From the NCBI GenBank assembly GCA_016872605.1, contig VGZI01000027.1, forward strand, positions 1 through 44,687: 44,687 nt of DNA, written 5' to 3'. Positions 1 to 8,480 of this stretch are shown in pieces. Under the pieces are notes generated by a model that was given only the letters and a program-made list of their open reading frames with translations, had not been told where the DNA came from and did no database searches. The stretch comes from Planctomycetota bacterium. GTDB lineage: Bacteria > Planctomycetota > Planctomycetia > Gemmatales > Gemmataceae. The first letter of the stretch is position 1, and every line of letters begins with the position of its first letter. Position numbers and translations under genes: made by a program.

Positions 1-423
1 CTCGATGTCGTGGTTTAACAACCAGACGCCGAAGTAGCCTTGCAATCCGAAGAGCAAGACAATCATCAGCCCCGCGACGACCGGGGAAACGGAGAACGGC
101 AGATCGATGAGCGTGATCAGAATCGACCGCCCAGGAAACTGAAATCGCGCGATTGCCCACGCCGCCGCCACGCCGAAGATCGTGTTAAGCACGACGGCTG
201 TCGGCGCGACGATCAGGGTCAACGTGATTGCGTGCCGTGTGTCGGAGTCCCCTACCAAGTTGTCCCAGTAGACGCCGAACCCGTCCGCCAGAGCTTGCGC
301 AAACACGTTGACAACCGGCACGATCACGATCACGGTCAACACGAGCAGCGCAGCCCCGATGAGCGTCCAGCGCACCCAGGCCGGTTCGGTCGTGCTGATT
401 CGGCGAATTCCTTCAGCTTGCAT
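1..423 (-). CDS. cysW: Sulfate/thiosulfate ABC transporter permease CysW (3' part beyond left edge)
   Basis: N-terminal 141 residues of an inner-membrane permease; the rest lies beyond position 1. The translation begins MQAEGIRRISTTEPAWVRW, then a first membrane segment (about residues 19-40), and later segments rich in Leu/Val/Ala separated by short loops such as YWDNLVGDSDTRHA. This pattern, with the phrase SPVVAGLMIVLLFG, is typical of CysW, which pairs with CysT to form the sulfate channel driven by the CysA ATPase. The ATG lies 11 bases inside the end of cysT, so the two are translationally coupled. The EAA loop that would contact the ATPase is not in the window. A cysA gene probably follows off the left edge (inference). 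Confidence 0.85.
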   Translation of the reverse strand, partial: MQAEGIRRISTTEPAWVRWTLIGAALLVLTVIVIVPVVNVFAQALADGFGVYWDNLVGDSDTRHAITLTLIVAPTAVVLNTIFGVAAAWAIARFQFPGRSILITLIDLPFSVSPVVAGLMIVLLFGLQGYFGVWLLNHDIE

Positions 424-1237
424 AACTCCGGCTCCAGCGCTCTAGCCCGTTGATGACCGCCAACAGCGTGAATGAGAACAGCAAGAGGACCACCGCAAGC
501 GCCGTCGCCTCGCGGTAGGCAAACTCCTCCAGCCGCGCGACGATGAGGACCGGGGCAATCTCGGTGCGGTAGGGCATGTTCCCGGCAACGAAAATCACCG
601 ATCCGTACTCGCCCAGGGCGCGAGCGAAAGCGAGAGCGAAGCCGGTGAGCAATCCGGGCCATAAGCTCGGCAGAATGATCCAGCGAAAAATTTGCCAGCG
701 AGACGCCCCCAGCGACGCAGCCGCTTCCTCGACGTCCGCATCCAGGCTCTCCAACACCGGTTGCAACGTCCTCACTACGAAAGGCAGCCCGGTGAACGTC
801 AGCACCAACACAATCGAAAGCCGGGAGTACGCCCCCTCGATCCCCAGCGGCACGAGGAACTGGCCAAACCAACCGTTCGGTGCGTAGAGGCTTGCGTACA
901 CGAGCCCCGCGACTGCCGTCGGCAAGGCAAATGGGATATCCACGAGCGCGTCGAAAAGCCTCTTCAACGGAAAATCATATCGAACCAGCACCCACGCCAG
1001 AAGCAGCCCGATTACGGCATTCAGCACCGCCGCCGCCAGTGAAGCGCCGAACGTCAGCAAGTAGGCGGCGCGCGTCCGGTCGGTCCAGACGGCATCCGCG
1101 AAATCGCTCCATGTCAGCGTCGATGCCTTCAAAAAGCAAGCGCCGAGCGGAATCAGCACGATCAGGCTCAGAAAGAACAGCGTCGTCCCCAGGCTCAAGC
1201 CGAACCCGGGCAACACACGCTGATTCACCGACGACAT
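413..1237 (-). CDS. cysT: Sulfate/thiosulfate ABC transporter permease CysT (CysU)
   Basis: 274-residue integral membrane protein forming half of the sulfate import channel. Hydrophobic segments start near residue 13 (LSLGTTLFFLSLIVLIPLG) and repeat through the protein. The cytoplasmic EAA loop EEAAASLGASRWQIFRWIIL near residue 175, which docks on the ATPase, is intact, followed by the family phrase ARALGEYGSVIF. The frame is open for 32 more codons upstream, but ATG at 1237 has a GGGAG ribosome site 8 bases before it and gives the usual CysT N-terminus. The gene lies between sbp (73 bases upstream, a gap holding palindrome 1256-1285) and cysW (overlap of 11 bases). Operon order sbp-cysT-cysW is standard. 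Confidence 0.9.
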   Translation of the reverse strand: MSSVNQRVLPGFGLSLGTTLFFLSLIVLIPLGACFLKASTLTWSDFADAVWTDRTRAAYLLTFGASLAAAVLNAVIGLLLAWVLVRYDFPLKRLFDALVDIPFALPTAVAGLVYASLYAPNGWFGQFLVPLGIEGAYSRLSIVLVLTFTGLPFVVRTLQPVLESLDADVEEAAASLGASRWQIFRWIILPSLWPGLLTGFALAFARALGEYGSVIFVAGNMPYRTEIAPVLIVARLEEFAYREATALAVVLLLFSFTLLAVINGLERWSRSYAS

Positions 1238-1255
1238 TTCACTTACTCCCCGAAG

Positions 1256-1285
1256 CCCTGGGGTGAGGCACTCCGAACCCCAGGG
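1256..1285. repeat. Palindromic repeat, family 'CCC-GGGGTGAGG' copy 1
   Basis: Inverted arms CCCTGGGGT (1256-1264) and ACCCCAGGG (1277-1285) around a GAGGCACTCCGA loop, lying in the gap between sbp and cysT. The same motif, with the loop text GAGG-A-TCCGA conserved, recurs at 11257-11314 and 36256-36288. In the sbp-cysT transcript it would form a hairpin and could lower downstream expression (inference). Confidence 0.75.
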
Positions 1286-1310
1286 ATCGACCCACCTTTT
1301 CATGCGCTTC

Positions 1311-2324
1311 TCAGCGCGCGTAAATCTGATCAAACAACGCTCCGGCCGCGAAAAACTTCGTTTGCACCTCGTCCCAGTTGTGAGCGATCGTCGCCACCGG
1401 GTACAGCTCCATTTCGGGCAAACGGTTGCGATGCCTTGCCAAGATCTCCGATCGGATCGGGCGATAGTGATGCCGGGCGATCATCTCTTGGCCGGCGTCC
1501 GTGTAGAGGAACTCCAGATACTCCTTGGCGACCTGTTGGGTCTTCTTGCGCTCCACGACGGCATCGACCCAGGCGACGAATGGCTCCGCCTTGATGCTTC
1601 CCGACACCGGGTACACGATTTCAAGGGTTCCCTTGGCCTCGCGCACTTCGAGGTGTGCTTCGTTCTCCCATGTCAGGTGCACATCGCCGATCCTGCGCTT
1701 GGCGAAGGTGACGGCCGAACCGCGCGCGCCGGCGTCAAGGACAAGAACATTCTCGTACAGCGCTTTCACGTAGGCCTGGGCGTCGTCCTCCGAGCCGCCG
1801 CGGATTCGCACGGAACCCCACGCGGCCAAATAGCTCAACTTGCCGTTGCCCGATGTCTTGGGATTCGGCGTTATGACGCCAATGCCCGGCTTGACGAGAT
1901 CGGGCCAGTCCCGGATTCCCTTTGGATTTCCCGAGCGCACCACGAACACGATCGTCGAGTAGTACGGCAACGAATTGAATGGCAGACGCTGTTCCCAACC
2001 CTGGGCGAGTAGCTCCTTGCGCCGCAGTGCGTCGGTGTCCGACCAGAGGGCCAGCGTGACAACGTCGGCCCGCAATCCGTCCATGACGGAACGTGCTTGC
2101 GTTCCAGATCCGCCATGGGACTGACGGATTGTCAGCTTCTTGCCGGTGCGTGCTTCGTAGTCGGCGATGAAAGCGTCGTTAAGCTCCCTCCACAACTCCC
2201 GCGTCGGGTCATACGAGACGTTGAGCAGCGTCACACGATTGGGGTCATCGCCGGCCACGAAGTACCAAATGCCGATGCCCGCAATCGCGACTGCCGCGAC
2301 CAGTGTACCCCATCGTGCAACCAC
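1311..2324 (-). CDS. sbp: Sulfate-binding protein of the ABC importer (Sbp family)
   Basis: 337 residues. It binds sulfate or thiosulfate outside the membrane and hands it to CysT/CysW. Family phrases are all present: QSHGGSGTQARSVMDGL (about 68-84), DVVTLAL, GNPKGIRDWPDL, VITPNPKTSGNGKLSYLAAWG and TWENEAHL. The N-terminus is a single hydrophobic stretch (about residues 7-24) with no clear cleavage site, so it may be membrane-anchored. The start is GTG at 2324, preceded by GAGG six bases away; the next in-frame ATG would cut the hydrophobic stretch. It is first in the operon. Sbp and the thiosulfate-binding CysP cannot be told apart from the sequence alone. Confidence 0.88.
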   Translation of the reverse strand: MVARWGTLVAAVAIAGIGIWYFVAGDDPNRVTLLNVSYDPTRELWRELNDAFIADYEARTGKKLTIRQSHGGSGTQARSVMDGLRADVVTLALWSDTDALRRKELLAQGWEQRLPFNSLPYYSTIVFVVRSGNPKGIRDWPDLVKPGIGVITPNPKTSGNGKLSYLAAWGSVRIRGGSEDDAQAYVKALYENVLVLDAGARGSAVTFAKRRIGDVHLTWENEAHLEVREAKGTLEIVYPVSGSIKAEPFVAWVDAVVERKKTQQVAKEYLEFLYTDAGQEMIARHHYRPIRSEILARHRNRLPEMELYPVATIAHNWDEVQTKFFAAGALFDQIYAR

Positions 2325-2696
2325 CGATTACCTCGCCTTTAAGGCGCAACCTCAAATATACCATGAAGTTGCATTTCTGTGCAAATCGATCACGCTCTTC
2401 AGCAAGTAAAACACTACTATGTTGATCATGTTTATTATTATCGACAGGCATTCGGATATGTCCAGGTCAAAAAATGAGCTTTGCAAAAAAATGACGTTCT
2501 GGGGCTTCGTTGCATGCAAGGGGTGTCTGTGTGTGCGCGCAATGATCATACATAACTTTTTTCATAGCAATAGGTTAGGCGCCGATATTTCGTTGCACGG
2601 CCTTGTGAACGAATGCTTGCGGCGGGTTATCCGTGCCCAATGATGCCGAGAAGTGTCTGGCTGGAAAGCCTGATCTACATCAAGCTGAATTCGATT
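2325..2696. other. Gene-free AT-rich intergenic stretch between two minus-strand genes
   Basis: About 370 bases clearly richer in A and T than the flanking genes, mostly from 2350 to 2600. Short open frames here have no ribosome site or codon pattern like the neighbours. The sbp-side end holds the promoter-like motif and TTGCA dyad listed separately. No terminator, tRNA or known riboswitch fold was recognised in the rest. Confidence 0.6.
2355..2384 (-). promoter_or_regulatory. Possible sbp promoter with overlapping dyad operator
   Basis: On the minus strand a -10-like TATATT (2355-2360) lies about 30 bases before the GTG of sbp. Just upstream is a perfect dyad TTGCA-N6-TGCAA (2369-2384), placed where it would overlap the spacer and -35 region. 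The -35 match is poor, which fits an activator- or repressor-controlled promoter. A sulfur-status regulator is the natural guess from the operon, but none is encoded in the window. Confidence 0.35.
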
Positions 2697-3821
2697 CTAC
2701 CCGAACACATTACCCAGAAGTCGCTGAACGGCGAAGATGAACAGTTTCGCATTAGCGAGACTGCCGAAGGCGAATTGGTAGACGCCTTCGTTGGAGAACC
2801 AGCCTTCTTCGCCGCCGGGCTGCCAGATCTTGACGATGCCTTCTTGAATGGTGATGCGATTGAGGTCGCGGCCCTTCAAGGTAATCTTGCCGCCGCCTTG
2901 CTCGAGGATGAGCGTCGACGGGCCGAGCCGGATGCAATCGCCGCTGTCGAGCCGAAAGGTGATGAGCTTGCCTGCGGCGATGTCGCGATCGAGCAGCTCG
3001 GCGAGGTGATTGGTCCAGGCCGCCTCGGCGCCGAGCGCAAAGTAGTATGCGTCTTCGAAGGCGGGCGTGCCGAGCTCGCTGTGGTAGGTTCCCGTAAGCG
3101 AGAACACCTCCGTGCCGTCCCGCGTAGCCCAGGTGAAGCTGTAGGTCGTGCCGGTGTAGCGGCCGTTAACGTATTGGCGAGTTTGGGCGACGCGTAGATC
3201 GTCGGCATCTGCGTAGATGAATAAGTCTTGTAGATAAACACTCTCGCGATCGCCAGAGCAATAGTACACGGCAATGCCCTTGGTGCCGACATAGGAGCAC
3301 GTATGGCTGAAACCCGTGTACCAGAACACAATGCTGGCGATAATGAGGGCGACCAAAACGATGCCGAACGCCAACAGGACGAAGGCCGGACCGCCGACGA
3401 GTGCGCCGCCGACCGCAACGAAGATGCCCATGACGACGCCGACGCCGAGAATCCCTCCGCAGATGCCCAGCCGCATCCCCATCGTCGTTGGCTCATCGCC
3501 GCGGCGCAGCGACGTCTCGGCACTGCGCACGTCGCCGATCTCGCGCGGCGGCCGGGCGAACAGGTCGGCGTCCACGGGAAGAACAGGGCCGCCGTGCGAC
3601 GTCATGCGCCGCAGGTCGACGTCCACGTCGCGGGAATCATCGCCGTGCCGCCGATCGTCATCATCGTCCGACGAGCGCGGCCGGCGCCCCGGTTCGGATG
3701 TGATCGCATTCGCCGGCACGGGCAACGTTGCGCCGCAGCTGGGGCAATCCGCCTCGTGCCCCGAATAGTCGTCCTTGAGACGCACCGTTTCGCCGCATTT
3801 GCACTTGAGTGAAATTGCCAT
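2697..3821 (-). CDS. Zinc-ribbon, two-TM membrane protein with uncharacterised C-terminal domain
   Basis: 374 residues. A zinc ribbon opens the protein: CKCGETVRLKDDYSGHEADC then PSC, giving CXC and CXXC pairs (about residues 6-30). A disordered Asp/Arg-rich linker follows (about 45-80), then two long hydrophobic segments (about 115-172, GGILGVGVVMGIFVAVGGAL and FVLLAFGIVLVALIIASIVF). The remaining 200 residues look globular and beta-rich, with many aromatic residues and repeated short strands, and match no family I can name. ATG at 3821 has GGAG 8 bases upstream; the longer frame would run into the preceding gene. The layout (ribbon, linker, membrane, outer or inner domain) is common in planctomycete hypothetical proteins. 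Function unknown. Confidence 0.8.
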   Translation of the reverse strand: MAISLKCKCGETVRLKDDYSGHEADCPSCGATLPVPANAITSEPGRRPRSSDDDDDRRHGDDSRDVDVDLRRMTSHGGPVLPVDADLFARPPREIGDVRSAETSLRRGDEPTTMGMRLGICGGILGVGVVMGIFVAVGGALVGGPAFVLLAFGIVLVALIIASIVFWYTGFSHTCSYVGTKGIAVYYCSGDRESVYLQDLFIYADADDLRVAQTRQYVNGRYTGTTYSFTWATRDGTEVFSLTGTYHSELGTPAFEDAYYFALGAEAAWTNHLAELLDRDIAAGKLITFRLDSGDCIRLGPSTLILEQGGGKITLKGRDLNRITIQEGIVKIWQPGGEEGWFSNEGVYQFAFGSLANAKLFIFAVQRLLGNVFG

Positions 3822-3897
3822 CAAAAACTCTCCGACTCCGTCGGACTCCGAAACGCGGTCAACGGTTGCTCTCGCTTTCGCCTCAGGCGGTACCGGC

Positions 3898-6800
3898 CTA
3901 CTTTGGGGCAATGATCGCTGGCTGGCCTAGCGTGCGCGCTTGCTCATTGAGGGCAGCGATCTCGCCGGCCAAGTATGCGCGCCAGATCGCTTCCAGCCGG
4001 GCCAGTTCCTTGGCGTTTTCGGCATGAACCTCGCGCATGCCTTGCGAAACCGGCCCCTCGATGTCCCTGACCGTATCGTATAACGGGCCTAATTGCGAGT
4101 AAAGTTTCGCGCCCCCCTTTTTGGCCAGAATATCGTAAGTGACCTCCGCCTTCGGGTTGTGCAGTTCTTCCTCAAGCGCATGGAGCTTGGCGATCACCGC
4201 CCGCGTTTGCTTGACCCAGCCCTCGGCCTTGGCGTCGCCGTCTACTGCCTTGACCCGTGCCTGGATCTGGGCGCGGACCGACTGAAGCGCAATGACCGTC
4301 TCCGAGAGCTTCGTGATATCGCCGCGCAACTGGAGTGCGAGTTTTTGCGCTTCCTCGAGTTCGCCTCGCGTCGCCTTGCTGCGCGGATCGAGCTTGACCT
4401 CGACCGTCTGGGTCAGTACCTTGCCGTCCACATGCAGCTTCAGCGTGTAGGTCCCCGGAAAAACCATCGGTCCGCGATAGGGCACGCCGCCGTCATTCTT
4501 GGCGCCCGGAATGATCTTGGGGCCGAGCATTTCCAGGTTCCACGCTACCCGATTGTAACCCTTCTCCTTGGGCAACACCGTAGGTTTGAATATCGACCAC
4601 GGCACATCCGGCGCTTCCTCATCGATCACGATGTCGCTCTTTTTGCTCGATAGTTTTTGCACCAGTGCGTTTTTCTCGTCGAAGATTTCCAGTGTCAAAT
4701 CGTTCTTGGCCTTTTCAGGTAGATAGTACGTGAGCAGCGCGCCCTTCGCAGGATTCTCACCGGGAATGCGATCGTCGCCGACATAGTTGTCACCGGAGTA
4801 CCGCCAGCGAGTCGCGGGTGGCGGCGCGAGGAACGACGGGCCGGCAACCGGGTCCTTTTGGGCCGCGGCTCGCCATGTCCGGATCGGCGTCACGTCGTCG
4901 AGAATCCAGATCGATCGGCCGCTAGTTCCGACGACCAGGTCATTGTGCTTGACTTGCAAGTCGCTAATCGCCACGGTCGGCATGTTGAGCTTGAGCGATT
5001 CCCAGTGTTTGCCGGCTTCACGCGAAACGTGCACCTGCGTTTCGCTACCTACATAGAGCAAACCGAACTGCTTGGGATCCTCGCGAACCACGCGAAGATA
5101 ATCCGTCTTCGGCAAATTGCTCGTGATATCGAACCAGGTCTTGCCGAAATCGGTCGTCACATAGAGATACGGCGTGTTGTCATCGAGCCGATGCGCATCA
5201 ACGACAACGTAGGCAACGCTTGGCATGTGCGAGGACGCCTCGATACAGCAAACGGTTGCCCATTCTTTGAGGCCTGGGATATTCTTGGTAACGTTGGTCC
5301 ATTTCTTGCCGCCGTCGCGAGAGACATGGACGAGACCGTCATCCGAGCCGGCCCAGAGGACGCCGGCTTCGACGGGCGATTCGGCGATGGCGAAGATCGT
5401 CCCATAGTATTCGACGCCGGTGTTGTCGCCGGTGATCGGCCCGCCGGACCATTTTTGCTTGGCGTTGTCGTTGCGCGTCAGATCGGGGCTAATCTTGGCC
5501 CACGTTTTGCCTTGATCTTGAGACCGAAAAAGCACGTTTGCCGCGTGATACAGGTTTCTCACCCCTCGCCCCTCCTCTCTCGCCTCTCGATGCGGAGAAA
5601 TCAATAGCGGCGCGGTCCACTGAAAGCGGTAGCGCAAGTCCTCGGCCCCTTTGCCGGACGGGTTGGTCGGATAGATGCTGATATTGCGCGATTGTCGGGT
5701 GCGGTGATCGTAGATCGTGAGGATGCCCGCGTATTCGCCGGAGTAGACGATATTGGGATCGTCCGGGTCGGCGACGGTGTAGCCTGTCTCGCCGCCGCCA
5801 ACGGTGTGCCAATCGGACAGCGATATGCCTTGGGAAGACAGCGAGTTCGACGGCCCGGACGCGGTGCCCTGGTCCTGCATGTTGCCCATGACGCGGTAGG
5901 GAACGCTGTTGTCGACGCTTATGTGATAGAACTGGCAGATGGGGAGCATCGGCATATGCCAGGTCTGGCCGCCGTTGGTCGTGATGTCGACGCCGCCATC
6001 GTTGGAGTCGATCATGCGCTTCGGGTTGAGCGGATCGATCCATAGGTCGTGATGATCGGGATGGTGCACGCCTTTCATCTGCTTGAACGACTTGCCGCCA
6101 TCGATGCTCTTGAGCAGACGCACGCTGGGGCAATAGACGACATCGGGATTCTTGGGATCGACATGCACTGTGGAGAAGTACCAGGGCCGTTGGCGCAGAT
6201 AGCGAGCGCCATTGACGAGATGCCATTTTTCGCCGCCGTCGTCGGAGCGATAGAGCCCGCCATTTTCAGCTTCGATGAGAGCGTAGATGCGTTGGCTGTT
6301 CGACGGCGCGACCGCAACGCCGATACGGCCATAGGGTCTGGCGGGCAACCCACTCCCCTCTCCCTCCGGGAGAGGGGCCGGGGGTGAGGGAGCGGGTTCG
6401 ATCTCTTTCCAGGTGTCGCCGCCGTTGTCGCTACGATAGAGGCCGCTGCCAGGACCGCCGCTGGTGAAGCTCCAGGGCGTGCGATGCGTCTGGAAGAGAG
6501 CCGCGAACAGGATGCGCGGGTTGTTGGGATCAATGCAGATGTCGATGGCGCCGATGTGTTCCCAGACGGGCTGGAACTCGTCGCCGCCCTCTTTTTTCTT
6601 CAGGTGAATGGCGCGGTCGCGGACCTTCCTGGCAAGGACCTGTTTCCATGTCTTGCCGCCATCCATGGTGCGATAGACGCCTCGTTCGGGATTGTTCACC
6701 TCGGCCTGAAGAGGCCCATCGTGCCGAAAGGCCGACCCGAGGACGGCGGCAAAAGCGATGTCGGCGTTCTTTGGGTGAACAACGATATGCGCAATCTGGC

Positions 6801-7245
6801 CCACTTGCTTCCAGACGTGTTTCCATGACTTGCCGGCGTCGGTAGAGACGTAGATGCCGTTGCCTGGAGCGACGTTGCCGCGGATGTTGGCCTCGCCGGA
6901 GCCGACGTAGATGACGTTGGGATCGCTGGGTGCGACGGCGACGGCGCCGATCGACGACGTCGGCTGATCGTCGAAGATCGGCTTCCAGGAGATGCCGGCG
7001 TCGGTGGTTTTCCAGACGCCTCCCGAGGCCGCCCCGACGTAGTAGATGTTCGGATCGCCAGGCACGCCGCACGATCGCGTGGTGCGTCCGCCCGCCGCCG
7101 GGCCGATCGAACGGTACTTGAGCCCCTTGAACGGATCACTCGGTTCCTCCTTTTTCTTGGCTTCTTGCGATGGCAATGTACCCGCGATCCAGAACGTCGC
7201 GAGGATTGCGACGAGAAATGTGGGCCAGCGAAGTACCTGCGTCAT
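3898..7245 (-). CDS. Secreted VPS10/sortilin-like BNR-repeat (Asp-box) beta-propeller protein
   Basis: 1115 residues with an N-terminal signal peptide (LRWPTFLVAILATFWIAG). At least ten Asp-box motifs of the form S/T-x-D-x-G-x-S/T-W are visible, for example TTDAGISW, STDAGKSW, SDNGGDTW, SDDGGEKW, SQDQGKTW, SRDGGKKW and TTDFGKTW, together with repeated DPNVIYVGS-type blade strands. These build beta-propellers like those of sortilin and sialidases. After about residue 800 comes a beta-sandwich-like part, then a helical C-terminus. Such proteins are often near or fused to exported peptidases, but the ligand or substrate is unknown. Two low-complexity segments, near residues 285-298 (SPPAPLPEGEG) and 550-563 (ISPHREAREEGRG), are translated DNA repeats (5557-5597 and 6350-6391). 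The stop lies 76 bases before the next gene. Confidence 0.85.
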   Translation of the reverse strand: MTQVLRWPTFLVAILATFWIAGTLPSQEAKKKEEPSDPFKGLKYRSIGPAAGGRTTRSCGVPGDPNIYYVGAASGGVWKTTDAGISWKPIFDDQPTSSIGAVAVAPSDPNVIYVGSGEANIRGNVAPGNGIYVSTDAGKSWKHVWKQVGQIAHIVVHPKNADIAFAAVLGSAFRHDGPLQAEVNNPERGVYRTMDGGKTWKQVLARKVRDRAIHLKKKEGGDEFQPVWEHIGAIDICIDPNNPRILFAALFQTHRTPWSFTSGGPGSGLYRSDNGGDTWKEIEPAPSPPAPLPEGEGSGLPARPYGRIGVAVAPSNSQRIYALIEAENGGLYRSDDGGEKWHLVNGARYLRQRPWYFSTVHVDPKNPDVVYCPSVRLLKSIDGGKSFKQMKGVHHPDHHDLWIDPLNPKRMIDSNDGGVDITTNGGQTWHMPMLPICQFYHISVDNSVPYRVMGNMQDQGTASGPSNSLSSQGISLSDWHTVGGGETGYTVADPDDPNIVYSGEYAGILTIYDHRTRQSRNISIYPTNPSGKGAEDLRYRFQWTAPLLISPHREAREEGRGVRNLYHAANVLFRSQDQGKTWAKISPDLTRNDNAKQKWSGGPITGDNTGVEYYGTIFAIAESPVEAGVLWAGSDDGLVHVSRDGGKKWTNVTKNIPGLKEWATVCCIEASSHMPSVAYVVVDAHRLDDNTPYLYVTTDFGKTWFDITSNLPKTDYLRVVREDPKQFGLLYVGSETQVHVSREAGKHWESLKLNMPTVAISDLQVKHNDLVVGTSGRSIWILDDVTPIRTWRAAAQKDPVAGPSFLAPPPATRWRYSGDNYVGDDRIPGENPAKGALLTYYLPEKAKNDLTLEIFDEKNALVQKLSSKKSDIVIDEEAPDVPWSIFKPTVLPKEKGYNRVAWNLEMLGPKIIPGAKNDGGVPYRGPMVFPGTYTLKLHVDGKVLTQTVEVKLDPRSKATRGELEEAQKLALQLRGDITKLSETVIALQSVRAQIQARVKAVDGDAKAEGWVKQTRAVIAKLHALEEELHNPKAEVTYDILAKKGGAKLYSQLGPLYDTVRDIEGPVSQGMREVHAENAKELARLEAIWRAYLAGEIAALNEQARTLGQPAIIAPK
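5557..5597. repeat. GC-rich repeat translated in frame inside the BNR protein (copy A)
   Basis: Plus-strand text TCTCACCCCTCGCCCCTCCT followed by CTCTCGCCTCTCGATGCGG. Read on the minus strand it encodes ISPHREAREEGRGVRN without breaking the frame, between two beta-propeller blades. The same kind of CCCCTCxCCC repeat occurs at 6350-6391 and 9587-9628. Blade sequence continues normally on both sides. Confidence 0.65.
6350..6391. repeat. GC-rich palindromic repeat translated in frame inside the BNR protein (copy B)
   Basis: Contains the hairpin CCCCTCTCCC-TCCG-GGAGAGGGG followed by CCGGGGGTGAGGG. On the minus strand it encodes SPPAPLPEGEGSG, between the end of one Asp-box blade (SDNGGDTWKEIEPA) and the start of the next (RPYGRIGVAVAPS). 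It looks like an insertion of a mobile palindrome tolerated in a surface loop. Confidence 0.72.
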
Positions 7246-7287
7246 GGGGTTGCTCCGGGTGCGAAGAAATGTGCAAAACCTGTCATT

Positions 7288-7323
7288 GTTTAGCGCTCGC
7301 GCTGCGCCGGGCGAGCGCGAAAC
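7288..7323. repeat. Palindromic repeat, GCGCTCGC-core family, short-arm type
   Basis: Arms GTTTAGCGCTCGC (7288-7300) and GCGAGCGCGAAAC (7311-7323), one mismatch, around the loop GCTGCGCCGG. The loop ending GCGCCGG and the core GCGCTCGC/GCGAGCGC are shared with copies at 22590 and 32469. It sits between the ferredoxin-like gene and the BNR protein gene. Confidence 0.8.
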
Positions 7324-7339
7324 GAATCAACGAGAACGC

Positions 7340-8383
7340 TCACAACTCTAGCGCGTCGAGCGCGTCGATCAGGTTGTCGAGATCGTCCTTCGGCTTCGTT
7401 TCCTTGTTCTCTTGCCGCTTCGGGAGGCCGACAGACGTGCCGACCGCCTGGCGACCATCGGCGACCAATTCGCGATCGCGTTCCTCGACGGCCTGAGCCA
7501 GTGGATCTTTTTCCGCGCCACCGAACAGCTTGGTCAAATCGATCTTGAGATTGCCGATGGCGCCGATCGGCGCTCCGGCGATGGCGGGCGTCTTGAAGTC
7601 GGGGAACATGATTGCCTGCTCGGGGCAGACGCGGCTGCACGCCGGGCAGCCCTTCTTGCAGTTGTCTTGGTTCTCGACGGTGAGCCGTTCGTGCTCATCG
7701 ACGCCGTAGACGCCGAAGAGACAGAAATCGATGCACTCCATGCAATTGGTGCAGCGGCTATAGTCGATGACCGGATACCAGCGCCTCCCCGGCTGCGCCA
7801 AGAGTTGGTCGGGCGCAAACGTCGATGAGCCGGAAGCTTCAGCGACGGGAGTGTCCTGATCACCGTTGCGGAAGTTCATACCAAGCTCAACGATCGCCGG
7901 CGCCTTGGCGTGCTTGGCTTCCGCGCGTGCCTTGCACGCCTCGGCGATGCGGCGAATCTCATCGACATAGGGCTGATACTGATTGAAGTCGCGCAAGTCG
8001 AGGCAATAGATGTGGCGATCGGGAACATCGAGAGCGCCGATGCCCTTGGCAGGCGCCGGTTCGCCCGCTTCGTCTTCATCGTCGTCGGCGCTGGGCGGCT
8101 TCAGTTGCGTCTCGCCCCACTGCCCTTTGATGCCGTCGCGATCGAGCACCCAGAAGGCAGCACGCGGGAACAGCCACGATAACACGACCATGTCGCCGCG
8201 AACGGAGCCCAGAAAAAGTCGGCCCGTGTGATCCGGCCCCAGATCATAAAGGTGCGGCACCACCGACACCTCGATCCCCGGCTCCATAATCAGCGCGGCG
8301 ACGATCGCTTCTTCCAGCGAACGCTTGACCGGGTGCTTGCCCTGCGCCTGCGACAGTACGACGGTGATGCGATGACGCGCCAT
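7340..8383 (-). CDS. Ferredoxin-like protein with two [4Fe-4S] motifs and an unknown N-terminal domain
   Basis: 347 residues, no signal peptide, so probably cytoplasmic. The first 180 residues form a domain I do not recognise; it contains VVLSWLFPRAAFWVLDRDGI (about 66-85) and an acidic linker. Near residues 211-253 are two cluster motifs: CTNCMECIDFC (C-x2-C-x2-C-x3-C) and CKKGCPACSRVCP (C-x3-C-x2-C-x3-CP), a bacterial two-cluster ferredoxin arrangement. The C-terminus is charged, rich in Glu/Lys. ATG at 8383 is chosen because the longer frame starts inside a palindromic repeat. It is third after the HemN-like and GcvH-like genes on the same strand, which suggests electron supply to, or from, the lipoyl protein (inference). 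Confidence 0.8.
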   Translation of the reverse strand: MARHRITVVLSQAQGKHPVKRSLEEAIVAALIMEPGIEVSVVPHLYDLGPDHTGRLFLGSVRGDMVVLSWLFPRAAFWVLDRDGIKGQWGETQLKPPSADDDEDEAGEPAPAKGIGALDVPDRHIYCLDLRDFNQYQPYVDEIRRIAEACKARAEAKHAKAPAIVELGMNFRNGDQDTPVAEASGSSTFAPDQLLAQPGRRWYPVIDYSRCTNCMECIDFCLFGVYGVDEHERLTVENQDNCKKGCPACSRVCPEQAIMFPDFKTPAIAGAPIGAIGNLKIDLTKLFGGAEKDPLAQAVEERDRELVADGRQAVGTSVGLPKRQENKETKPKDDLDNLIDALDALEL

Positions 8384-8480
8384 AGATTCTCGTTCCCGCC
8401 AGTTGCGGATTCGAGCTCGCAGCCTGATTTCGTTCACATTCGAACGTATCCCGCGAGCGCGAAGCCACAAGCGGCAAATG

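Noticed and set aside
2613..3197. 194-residue plus-strand open frame
   Set aside because: Antisense to the zinc-ribbon membrane protein, no ribosome site and no recognisable family.
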